In this document: positions 9,638-16,923 of the stretch, one piece after another
How positions within the stretch are numbered: position 1 is the first letter of the stretch
How the letters are laid out: each line of letters starts with the position of its first letter
Origin: Rubrobacter xylanophilus
GTDB taxonomy: Bacteria; Actinomycetota; Rubrobacteria; Rubrobacterales; Rubrobacteraceae
Length of the DNA stretch: 64,000 bases
Direction: 5' to 3'
Assembly: GCF_007164525.1 (NCBI RefSeq)
Contig: NZ_AP019791.1
Coordinates: forward strand, 2,343,501-2,407,500
Made by a program: the position numbers and the translations under genes
The notes under the pieces: generated by a model
What the model saw: only the letters and a program-made list of their open reading frames with translations
Told to the model about the DNA's origin: nothing
Database searches by the model: none

Positions 9638-10350
9638 GACCCAGGGTAGGGATAACCGCGGCCGTGGAGCGTATCAGCTACGGCGCCTGGAGCGGGGTGG
9701 AGGCGGCGCTCTCTCCCATCGGGTACGTGCGGGCGGTGAGCGAGGCCGGTGGAAGGGCCCTGCTTCTGCCCCCGGAGCCCGAAGGCACGGAGAGACCCGA
9801 AGAGCTTCTCGGGTTGCTCGACGCCCTCGTGCTCACCGGGGGCGCCGGTGACATAGACCCGGCCCTGTACGGTCAGCGGCCGCATCCCGAGACCGGCCCC
9901 ATACAGCCCGGGCGGGACGCTTTCGAGCTCTCGCTCGCCAGGGCCGCGGTGGAGAGAGATATGCCCGTCCTCGGCATCTGCCGCGGGATGCAGCTGCTCA
10001 ACGTGGCCTTCGGGGGCTCTCTGGAGCAGCATCTGCCCGAGGTGGTCGGGCACGAGGGGCACCGGCGGGTGCCCGGCAGGTTCTCCGAGCACGAGGTGAG
10101 CCTGGAGCCGGGATCCCTGGCGGCCCGGGCCTGCGGGGGCGAGCGGGTCAGGGTCAAGTCCCACCACCACCAGGGCATAGCCGAGGTTGGGGAGGGGCTG
10201 ATCCCCACCGGCTGGGACGCGGAGGACGGCACCGTGGAGGCCATAGAGATGCCCGGCAAAAGGTTCGTGCTGGGAGTCCTCTGGCATCCGGAGGAAGACA
10301 GGGAGAGCCGTCTGATCCGGGCTCTCGTGGAGGAGGTGGAACTGGTTTGA
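9634..10350 (+). CDS. gamma-glutamyl hydrolase, peptidase C26 / class I glutamine amidotransferase-like (PuuD type)
   Basis: About 238 residues. The nucleophile elbow is GICRGMQLLN (catalytic Cys) and the His/Glu pair is in WHPEED near the C-terminus; GGAGDIDPALYGQ and SHHHQGI are typical of the PuuD/C26 group. It would hydrolyse a gamma-glutamyl amide, releasing glutamate at the end of a glutamylated-amine route. The GTG start at 9634 overlaps the glnA stop (GTGA), implying translational coupling. Its own stop overlaps the aldehyde dehydrogenase start in the same way. Confidence 0.87.
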   Translation: MRPRVGITAAVERISYGAWSGVEAALSPIGYVRAVSEAGGRALLLPPEPEGTERPEELLGLLDALVLTGGAGDIDPALYGQRPHPETGPIQPGRDAFELSLARAAVERDMPVLGICRGMQLLNVAFGGSLEQHLPEVVGHEGHRRVPGRFSEHEVSLEPGSLAARACGGERVRVKSHHHQGIAEVGEGLIPTGWDAEDGTVEAIEMPGKRFVLGVLWHPEEDRESRLIRALVEEVELV

Positions 10351-11708
10351 TAGAGGTCGTTAACCCAGCCACCGAGGAGGTGCTGGAGCGCCTGGAGCCG
10401 GCCTCCCGCGAGGAGGTCGACGCCGCCGTGGAGCGCGCCAGAGAGGCCTTCCCCGTTTGGAGGGATCTTCCGCCCGCAGACCGCGCCCGGCTGCTGCGGA
10501 GGCTCGCGGAGGCGCTTGACGACGAGCGTGAGGCGCTCGCCCGCATCGAGTCCGAGAACGTCGGTAAGCCGATAGCCTCGGCCCGCGCCGAGATGCAGAT
10601 GGTGGTGGACACCTTCGACTACTACGCGGGGGCACCGGAGCGTCTGCTGGGAGAAACCATCCCCGTTGCCGGGGGGGTGGACGTGACCTTCCGGGAGCCG
10701 CTCGGGGTGGTCGGGCTCATCGTCCCCTGGAACTTCCCGCTGCAGATAGCGAGCTGGAAGGTCGCGCCGGCGCTGGCCGCGGGCAACACCGTGGTCCTCA
10801 AGCCGGCGGAGCTCACGCCCCTCACGGCGCTCAGACTTGAGCGCCTCGCGAGGGAGGCCGGCCTCCCCGAGGGCGTTCTCAACGTGGTCGTGGGGCCGGG
10901 CGAGGTCGCCGGAGCACGCCTCGTCGAGCACCCCGCGGTGGCCAAGATAGCCTTCACCGGCTCCACGGAGGTCGGAAAGAAGATAATGGCAGCCGCCGCC
11001 GGTACCATAAAGCGCGTCACCCTGGAGCTCGGGGGCAAGTCCGCGAGCCTCGTCTTCGCCGATGCGGATCTCAAGCGAGCCGCCGCGGCGGCCCCCATGG
11101 CCGTCTTCGACAACGCCGGGCAGGACTGCTGCGCCCGCTCGCGCATCCTCGTCGAAAGGAGCGTCTTCGAGGAGTTCATGTCCCTGCTCGAGCCGGCGGT
11201 GAAGAGCTTGAGGGTCGGGGATCCGCGGGATGAAGCCACCCAGATGGGGCCCCTGATCTCCGCCTCCCACCGTGAGCGGGTTGCTTCCTACGTCTCCGGG
11301 GATGCGCCCGTCGCCATAAGGGGCGAGGCTCCGGACGGCAGGGGCTTCTGGTACCCGCCCACGGTGCTGGCTCCCCTGTCCAACGAGGACAGGGCCGCCA
11401 GGGAGGAGATCTTCGGTCCCGTGGCCGTCGTGATCCCCTTCGATGACGAAGCGGAGGCCGTTAGACTGGCGAACGACACCATCTACGGCCTCTCCGGCTC
11501 GATCTGGACCCGGGATGTTGCGAGGGCGCTCCGCGTGGCGCGGAGGGTGGAGACCGGCACCCTCTCGGTGAACTCCAACACCTCCGTGCGCGTCGCCACC
11601 CCTTTCGGGGGCTTCAAGCAGTCGGGGATCGGGCGCGAGCTCGGGCCTCACGCGCTGGATCACTACACCGAGGTGAAGAACGTCTTCGTCGCTACGGAGG
11701 AGGGTTAA
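10347..11708 (+). CDS. NAD(P)-dependent aldehyde dehydrogenase (PuuC/betaine aldehyde dehydrogenase-like)
   Basis: About 453 residues with the full ALDH fold: VVGLIVPWNFPLQIA and KPAELTPLTALRL in the cofactor domain, FTGSTEVGKKI, catalytic Glu in TLELGGKS, catalytic Cys in NAGQDCCARSR, and EEIFGPVAVV. In this operon it would oxidise a gamma-glutamyl aldehyde to the acid (gamma-glutamylglycine if the substrate is ethanolamine). It uses TTG at 10347, overlapping the previous stop by four bases. The related enzyme at 28527 is a separate, SSADH-like paralogue. Confidence 0.88.
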   Translation: MIEVVNPATEEVLERLEPASREEVDAAVERAREAFPVWRDLPPADRARLLRRLAEALDDEREALARIESENVGKPIASARAEMQMVVDTFDYYAGAPERLLGETIPVAGGVDVTFREPLGVVGLIVPWNFPLQIASWKVAPALAAGNTVVLKPAELTPLTALRLERLAREAGLPEGVLNVVVGPGEVAGARLVEHPAVAKIAFTGSTEVGKKIMAAAAGTIKRVTLELGGKSASLVFADADLKRAAAAAPMAVFDNAGQDCCARSRILVERSVFEEFMSLLEPAVKSLRVGDPRDEATQMGPLISASHRERVASYVSGDAPVAIRGEAPDGRGFWYPPTVLAPLSNEDRAAREEIFGPVAVVIPFDDEAEAVRLANDTIYGLSGSIWTRDVARALRVARRVETGTLSVNSNTSVRVATPFGGFKQSGIGRELGPHALDHYTEVKNVFVATEEG

Positions 11709-11714
11709 AGAAAT

Positions 11715-12479
11715 ATGCCGGGACGCCTGGAAGGCAAGGTCGCCGTCATTACCGGCGCCGCGAGCGGTATAGGCCGCGAGAGTGCCCGGAGGTTCGCCGA
11801 AGAGGGGGCCGGGGTGTGCGTGGCGGACCTGGACCCGCGCGGCAAGGAGGTGGCCGCCGCCGTGGACGGCCTGTACCTGCGCGTGGACGTCACCGACCCC
11901 GACGACGTACGGCGCATGTACCGCGAGGCAGCAGATTACTTCGGTCATCTGGATGTCCTCTTCAACAACGCCGGTATCTCTCCCCCCGAGGACGGCTCCA
12001 TCCTCGAGACCGGTCTTGAAGCCTGGCAGCGGGTCCAGGACGTCAACCTCAAGAGCGTCTACCTGTGCTGCAAATACGGCATCCCATACCTGCTGCAGAA
12101 CGGCGGCGGCTCGGTGATAAACACCGCCTCGTTCGTCGCGGTGATGGGCGCGGCCACCTCCCAGATCTCCTACACCGCCTCCAAGGGCGGCGTTCTGGCC
12201 ATGAGCCGTGAGCTCGGCGTGCAGTTCGCCAGGCAGGGCGTGCGGGTTAACGCCCTGTGCCCCGGGCCCGTCAACACCCCCCTCCTGCAGGAGCTCTTCG
12301 CCAAGGACCCGGAGAAGGCCGCCCGGCGGCTCGTGCACCTGCCCATGGGCCGCTTCGCCGAGGCGGCCGAGATCGCCAACGCCGCCCTCTTCCTCGCCTC
12401 CGACGAGGCCTCCTACATTACCGCCTCCACCTTCCTGGTTGACGGTGGCCTCTCCGGGGCATACGTTACACCGGAGTGA
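11715..12479 (+). CDS. short-chain dehydrogenase/reductase (SDR, classical)
   Basis: 254 residues of a classical SDR: cofactor motif TGAASGIG at about 15-22, NNAG at about 87, catalytic Tyr/Lys in SYTASKGG and the C-terminal GG motif (VDGGLSGAYV). An acidic residue after beta-2 (VADLD) suggests NAD preference. Six bases separate it from the aldehyde dehydrogenase. An alcohol dehydrogenase step is just what an ethanolamine (but not a putrescine) glutamylation route needs, so it may oxidise gamma-glutamylethanolamide to the aldehyde. That assignment is inferred from context. Confidence 0.88.
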   Translation: MPGRLEGKVAVITGAASGIGRESARRFAEEGAGVCVADLDPRGKEVAAAVDGLYLRVDVTDPDDVRRMYREAADYFGHLDVLFNNAGISPPEDGSILETGLEAWQRVQDVNLKSVYLCCKYGIPYLLQNGGGSVINTASFVAVMGAATSQISYTASKGGVLAMSRELGVQFARQGVRVNALCPGPVNTPLLQELFAKDPEKAARRLVHLPMGRFAEAAEIANAALFLASDEASYITASTFLVDGGLSGAYVTPE

Positions 12480-12494
12480 GGAGGTGTTGCTTTT

Positions 12495-13436
12495 ATGCCG
12501 CATGGGATCTCGGAGAACATCCTCGACGCGATCGGCGACACGCCGCTCATAAAGCTCGAAGGCATCTACTGCAAGCTGGAGTACCTCAACCCCTCAGGCT
12601 CCATCAAGGCGCGCATCGCCAAATACATGATCGAGAAAGCAGAAAGAGAAGGGCTGCTTAAGCCCGGCGACACCATAGTCGAGGCCACAAGCGGCAACAC
12701 CGGCAACGCCCTCTCCATGGTGGCGGCCGTCAAAGGCTACAGGATGGTGGTGGTGATGCCCGAGGGGCTCTCTGGAGAGCGGGTGGCCATAAGCCGCTCC
12801 TTCGGAGCGGAGATACTGCAGGTAGGGCACTTCCACGTGGATGCGGCGCTAAAGAAGGCGAAAGAGCTTGGGCAGAGGGAGGGCTACTACTGCCCCTCCC
12901 AGTTTGAGTCGGAGTGGAACGTAGAGGAGAACCGGCAGTGGCTTGGGCCTGAGATACTCGAGCAGCTGGATGCGGAAGGGGTTGTACCGGATGCCCTGGT
13001 GATGGGTGTAGGGACTGGGGGGACGCTCATAGGGGTAGGGCAGGCCTTCAGGGAGAGAAACCCCAAAGCCAGGCTCTTTGCGGTGGAGCCGGACGAGTCG
13101 TGCACGATTCTGTGCGGGGAGGTAGGGCGGCATCAGATAGAAGGCATTTCGGATGGCTTTGTGCCGGGGATATACGAGCGGCACAAAGCCATTGTGGACG
13201 GGGTGATAGCGGTAGGTTCTGAGGAAGCGGTTAGGGAGATGCGGCGCCTGGCATGCCGCTACGGGTTGTTTGTAGGACCGTCGAGCGGGGCGAACCTGGT
13301 AGCGGCGCGGCGGGTGAGGGAGGAGCATCCGGAGCTAAAGAACATCGTCACGCTCTTCTGCGACGAGGGCGAGAAGTACATCTCAGAGCATTTCGCTGAG
13401 GAGGCCCGGTTGTCTGAGGCGGGGAAGCTGGAGTAG
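12495..13436 (+). CDS. PLP-dependent cysteine synthase / cystathionine beta-synthase-like enzyme
   Basis: 313 residues of the fold II PLP family. The internal lysine is in NPSGSIKAR, the substrate loop is EATSGNTGNALS, and the phosphate cup is GVGTGGTL. The variant SGSIKAR (usually SSSVKDR in CysK or GGSVKDR in CBS) suggests altered specificity. GGAGGT lies nine bases before ATG. It is the last gene of the operon, 15 bases after the SDR, where a cysteine synthase has no obvious role; it might use O-acetyl- or phosphoserine, or handle serine/glycine-derived carbon. The second half has slightly lower GC than its neighbours. Confidence 0.8.
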   Translation: MPHGISENILDAIGDTPLIKLEGIYCKLEYLNPSGSIKARIAKYMIEKAEREGLLKPGDTIVEATSGNTGNALSMVAAVKGYRMVVVMPEGLSGERVAISRSFGAEILQVGHFHVDAALKKAKELGQREGYYCPSQFESEWNVEENRQWLGPEILEQLDAEGVVPDALVMGVGTGGTLIGVGQAFRERNPKARLFAVEPDESCTILCGEVGRHQIEGISDGFVPGIYERHKAIVDGVIAVGSEEAVREMRRLACRYGLFVGPSSGANLVAARRVREEHPELKNIVTLFCDEGEKYISEHFAEEARLSEAGKLE

Positions 13437-13524
13437 CCCGCCGGAAAACCCCTCACTCCTCCGCCTGGCAGGGCTCGCGAAGGCGTCGAGGCCCCGTCTT
13501 CTCTGGATGAGGGCTCTCCCGCCA

Positions 13525-13548
13525 CCACAGGAGGCGCCCCGCCTGTGG
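13525..13548. terminator. hairpin between convergent genes
   Basis: The 7-bp arms CCACAGG (13525-13531) and CCTGTGG (13542-13548) enclose a 10-base loop, in the roughly 200-base gap between the CysK-like gene and the minus-strand exported protein gene. There is no T-run, so a termination role is only suggested by position. I see nothing else in this gap. Confidence 0.3.
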
Positions 13549-13638
13549 GGAACGGGTGCCGGGATCAAGGCCGCGGGCACGTCTCGCGCTGTTTCCGACG
13601 AGATGTTCGGGACCGTATCCCGGCGAGATCGGGCGTTC

Positions 13639-14424
13639 CTACGGTCCCCAGACCTGAGCCGTCGCGGAGTAGATGCAGTTGCCGCCGTCCACCCGCGTGT
13701 ATACGTCGATCGTGGCGGCCTCGGCGCTGGATCCGGTACCGACGGAGAGATGCCACGTCGTGCGCTCCGTGACCTGGAAGTTCGAGTTCCAGGAGAGGGC
13801 TCCGGGACTGCTGAAGTAGTCCGGATCGGTGGCTCCGGTGTCCCGCCACATCGTGAACGTTCCCCGCGATTGATCAAAATCCGTAAGCGCCACGTTGGCT
13901 CCGGAGCTCTGGCAGTTGAGCGTCCTTACCCTCGCGAACCCGGGAACGGAGATCACAACTTCGTCCGGGGAGGGGTTGGATGTCGGCACGACGACCCGAC
14001 CAACGTAGACCTTGCCGCTTCCCTGAACGAACGAGGCTGAATCCCTGCCGTCCAGCATGTCGGCGTTGAGCCTGTTCACCCTGGTCGAGGAGTTCACCCT
14101 CAGCGGAGCGCGGCCGGGCTCCACCTGCAGGCTCAGGGCGGTGGCGCTTGCGTTTTTTGAGTTGTTGTCTATGCGGAGGTTGGCCCCGCTTCCAACGCTC
14201 CCCACAAGAGAACTGAGTTTGTTGACGGTGTTCGTCTGACCCAGATTGAAGGGCGCTCCCACTCCCGTCCCCGCCAGTGCGGTTGTCGCCACGCCGAACG
14301 CAATGGCGAGTATCACGGAGAGACCTGTCAGAAACACCGTTGCTCTACCCACCCACATCACCTTGCCTGCCAGGCGCTTAATCTCTGGTTCTCCTCTCCT
14401 CGGGATGCGGGGCTCCTCCCGCAT
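13639..14424 (-). CDS. exported or membrane-anchored protein, function unknown
   Basis: 261 residues (a later ATG giving MWVGRATVFL is an alternative start). After a basic N-terminus there is one hydrophobic helix (VFLTGLSVILAIAFGVATTALAG) ending like a signal peptide. Next come a Ser/Asn-rich segment, a region with TRVNRLNADMLDGRDSASF, and a beta-rich C-terminus with two cysteines (LNCQSS, GGNCIYS). The LNADMLDG motif recurs in actinobacterial secreted proteins and resembles shaft segments of tail-fibre-like proteins. No enzymatic motif is visible. It is likely a cell-surface protein. Confidence 0.65.
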   Translation of the reverse strand: MREEPRIPRRGEPEIKRLAGKVMWVGRATVFLTGLSVILAIAFGVATTALAGTGVGAPFNLGQTNTVNKLSSLVGSVGSGANLRIDNNSKNASATALSLQVEPGRAPLRVNSSTRVNRLNADMLDGRDSASFVQGSGKVYVGRVVVPTSNPSPDEVVISVPGFARVRTLNCQSSGANVALTDFDQSRGTFTMWRDTGATDPDYFSSPGALSWNSNFQVTERTTWHLSVGTGSSAEAATIDVYTRVDGGNCIYSATAQVWGP

Positions 14425-14454
14425 CTATGTAGCTTGTGTATCTGGAGACCTTGT

Positions 14455-14949
14455 TTATCCTCCCGGGGGTAGTGGTATCTCGATGCCGTACTTCGGGGCG
14501 GTCGCCAGGAGCTTCTCTATCTCCGCCGGGCCGAAGGGCGGCGGGTCGGAGACGTCCGTGCCGGGCACCCCGACCTCCTCGAAGAACCTGTCGAGCCCCG
14601 CCGGGACGACGAGCGTCAGGAGCCGCCCGATCTCCGAACCGGCGTTCCTGAACGTGTGCAGGCGGCCCCTGGGCACGTGGACGAAGGAGCCTGGGGCGGC
14701 CTCTATCCAGCGGTCCCCCGCCAGGAACTCGAAACGGCCCTCCAGCACGTAGAAGCTCTCGGCCTCGCGGGTGTGGACGTGCGGCGGCGGGCCGCCTCCG
14801 GGCAGCACCAGCGAGTCGAAGAGGGCGTACTCTCCGCCCGTGTCCTCTCCGGTGGCCTTGAAGGTGACCAGGTCGGTCCCGGCCACCCACAGCGTCGTCT
14901 TGCCCGCGCCATCCGCCAAGTGCGTAACGCTCTCCTGCCTGGCCTGCAT
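14455..14949 (-). CDS. cupin-domain protein, copy 1
   Basis: About 164 residues forming one cupin barrel. The two conserved motifs are visible: GGPPPHVHTREAESFYVLEGRFEF (with metal-type His residues) and GSFVHVPRGRLHTFRN. The C-terminal tail has a pattern DRFFEEVG...IEIPLPPGG shared with copy 2. The ATG at 14949 is preferred over one at 14973 because GGAAGGAGAG sits just before it. It is divergent from the LuxR-type gene at 15121; the pair is repeated 1.8 kb downstream. The ligand is unknown. Confidence 0.85.
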   Translation of the reverse strand: MQARQESVTHLADGAGKTTLWVAGTDLVTFKATGEDTGGEYALFDSLVLPGGGPPPHVHTREAESFYVLEGRFEFLAGDRWIEAAPGSFVHVPRGRLHTFRNAGSEIGRLLTLVVPAGLDRFFEEVGVPGTDVSDPPPFGPAEIEKLLATAPKYGIEIPLPPGG

Positions 14950-15044
14950 GCCCTCTCCTTCCGGTGCTTCCATCCGTCTGGGACGACTGTAGGCCGCCGG
15001 GCGCGGCGGCGGTATGACACAAACCCGTCATTTTCTGGTCCTGG

Positions 15045-15065
15045 ATACGCAATTTGGGGGATGCG
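15045..15065 (+). promoter_or_regulatory. conserved intergenic element, copy 1
   Basis: Between the divergent cupin and LuxR genes lies a segment beginning ATAC and ending GGGGATGCG. A counterpart at 16847-16867 begins ATAC and ends GTGATGCG; the two match at 16 of 21 positions without gaps, although the rest of the intergenic regions is much less alike. It sits about 60-80 bases before each LuxR start and is a candidate binding site for the LuxR proteins. Confidence 0.4.
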
Positions 15066-15120
15066 CCCCCGCCGCAGGACGTGCGATGATGACCGGCGTA
15101 ACGTCTAGCGGGGGTGAGCG

Positions 15121-16227
15121 GTGATGAGGGCGTTGGCGGAGGAACGGGCCTTCTCGGAGCTGAAGCGGCTGTGCTGCTCGGGGCTCGACGGGCCGGAGCT
15201 GCTCGGGCGGGTCGTCGAGCGTCTGCAGCTCGCGGTCCCCTTCGACGCGTACTGCGCCTCCACGGCAGACCCGGCGAGCGGGCTGGTCACGCGCTCGCTG
15301 GCCGGGGAGATGGGCGGGGCGGAAGAGGCCGCCCTCTTCTTCGAGCGCCTGTACTTCGAGCACGACCTGGAGCAGCTGCGTGCGATGGCGCGGGAGCGCA
15401 CCGCCGTGGCCCTGCTCTCCGAGTCCACGGACGGAAGACCGGAGCGCTCCCAGCGCTACCGGGAGCTGCTCGGCCCGCTCGGGCTCGCCCACGAGGCGCG
15501 CACCGTCTTCGCCGCGGGCGGCTACCTGTGGGGCTCGATGGACCTGATCCGCGCCAGAGGCACCCCGGACTTCTCCGCGCGCGAGGCCGCGTTCCTCAGG
15601 CGCCTCGCCCCGCACCTGGCCGCGGGGCTCCGGACGGCGGCCCTGCGCGCGCGGTCTCCCGCCGGGCGGAAGGGCGCCGGTATCCCCGGGGTCCTCGCCC
15701 TCGACGGCCGGGGCTCGGTGGTCCGGCACACGCCCGCCGCCGAGTTCCTCCTGCGGGAGCTCGAGGACCTGCGCCCCGACTGGCGCGGCTGGGAGGGACT
15801 GCCACCCGTGGTGCGCATGGTGGTCTGCGCCCTGAGGCGGGCGCTCGCGTCCGGGGACGACGACGCGGCCGGCCCGTACGTGCGTGCCAGCGGGCGCCGC
15901 GGGCGCTGGCTGACGCTCTACGCCTCCCTGACCGAGCCCGAAGACGGGCGACCGGGCGAGACGGTGGTCGTCATCGAGCCCAGCAAGCCCGAGGAGGTCG
16001 CCTGGATGAGCGTCGCCGCTTACGGGCTCACGCCCCGCGAGGAGGAGATAACCCGGCTCGTCGCTCGCGGCCTCTCCACGCGCCAGATCTCGCGCACGCT
16101 CTTCATCTCCGAGCACACCGTGCAGAACCACCTGCGCAACGTCTTCGAGAAGGTCGGCGTCCACAGCCGCCGGGAACTGGTGAAGAGGCTCTTCTTCGAG
16201 GGGCTCTACCCCTCGCTGTTCGGTTAG
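15121..16227 (+). CDS. LuxR family transcriptional regulator, copy 1
   Basis: About 368 residues. The N-terminal 190 residues resemble a GAF-type sensor (VPFDAYCASTADP, then a hydrophobic strand pattern). A short PAS-like middle follows. The C-terminal LuxR helix-turn-helix starts at about residue 300 with YGLTPREEEITRLVARGLS and contains ISEHTVQNHLRNVFEKVGV. There is no receiver domain, so it is not a standard response regulator. GTG at 15121 and ATG at 15124 are both possible; a GGGGGTGAG ribosome site is close by. It is divergent from cupin copy 1 and probably controls it. Confidence 0.88.
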   Translation: MMRALAEERAFSELKRLCCSGLDGPELLGRVVERLQLAVPFDAYCASTADPASGLVTRSLAGEMGGAEEAALFFERLYFEHDLEQLRAMARERTAVALLSESTDGRPERSQRYRELLGPLGLAHEARTVFAAGGYLWGSMDLIRARGTPDFSAREAAFLRRLAPHLAAGLRTAALRARSPAGRKGAGIPGVLALDGRGSVVRHTPAAEFLLRELEDLRPDWRGWEGLPPVVRMVVCALRRALASGDDDAAGPYVRASGRRGRWLTLYASLTEPEDGRPGETVVVIEPSKPEEVAWMSVAAYGLTPREEEITRLVARGLSTRQISRTLFISEHTVQNHLRNVFEKVGVHSRRELVKRLFFEGLYPSLFG

Positions 16228-16231
16228 CAAA

Positions 16232-16256
16232 GGGGCCGCCCGTGCCTTCCGGCCCC
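16232..16256. terminator. hairpin between convergent luxR copy 1 and cupin copy 2
   Basis: GGGGCCG (16232-16238) pairs with CGGCCCC (16250-16256) in the 40-base gap between two convergent genes. The location suits a bidirectional terminator, though no T-run follows. Confidence 0.4.
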
Positions 16257-16267
16257 CGCCGCTGCCG

Positions 16268-16756
16268 CTACGAGGGCGGCAGTATCTCGATGCCGTGCCG
16301 GGCCGCCGCGGTGACGAGCCCCTCGACGTCCGGCGGACCCTCGTGAGCCGGCGGGGAGGTCCGGTCGGTGGCGGGCTCGCCGATCTCCGCGAAGAACCTC
16401 TCGTGCGGTCCCGCCGGGCTGGCCGTGACCAGAAGCCTCCCGGGGGCGGTCCCCACACACCTGAAGGTATGCACGGTGCCTCCGGGGATGTGGACGAAAG
16501 ACCCCGGCCCGGCCTCGACGGTACCCTCGCCGAGCGGGAACTCGAAGCGGCCCTCCAGCACGTAGAAGCCCTCGTCGTCCCGGTGTTTGTGCGGCGGCGG
16601 CCCGCCCTCCGGCTGCGTCGTTAGCTCGAACGCCGAGTAGGCGCCCCCAGTCTCAGCGCCCGTCGCCTTGAACTCCACCAGCATCTCGCCCAGGATCCAG
16701 AACGCCCGGCCCTCTCCGGCGGCCCGGTGCGTCACCCCGCGCTCTTGCGTCTCCAC
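16268..16756 (-). CDS. cupin-domain protein, copy 2
   Basis: About 162 residues, paralogous to the protein at 14455-14949: motif 1 GGPPPHKHRDDEGFYVLEGRFEF, motif 2 GSFVHIPGGTVHTFRC, and the same ERFFAEIGEPATD and HGIEILPPS tail. It starts with GTG at 16756 after a GGAG. It is the minus-strand partner of the second LuxR gene. The two copies share cupin residues but differ enough in the body to suggest an old duplication or different ligands. Confidence 0.85.
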   Translation of the reverse strand: METQERGVTHRAAGEGRAFWILGEMLVEFKATGAETGGAYSAFELTTQPEGGPPPHKHRDDEGFYVLEGRFEFPLGEGTVEAGPGSFVHIPGGTVHTFRCVGTAPGRLLVTASPAGPHERFFAEIGEPATDRTSPPAHEGPPDVEGLVTAAARHGIEILPPS

Positions 16757-16846
16757 CGCTCTACTCCTCTCCGTGCCCGGTACGTCGGGCCCATGCTAGG
16801 GGTACGGCCGGTGTCCGCCTATCCCAGAAACCTGCTATTTCCCGAA

Positions 16847-16867
16847 ATACTGCATTGGGGTGATGCG
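16847..16867 (+). promoter_or_regulatory. conserved intergenic element, copy 2
   Basis: Counterpart of the element at 15045-15065, at the same relative place between the second divergent cupin and LuxR genes. It begins ATACTGCATT and ends GTGATGCG, sharing 16 of 21 positions with copy 1. Confidence 0.4.
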
Positions 16868-16923
16868 GCGGCGACGGATCCGTGCGAGTATTCAGTCAGG
16901 GACGGCTTACGGCGAGGTCTGAC

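Noticed and set aside
9873-12503. Minus-strand open frame of about 870 codons opposite the aldehyde dehydrogenase and SDR genes
   Set aside because: It is an antisense frame across several coupled genes, with no domain and a composition typical of shadow frames.
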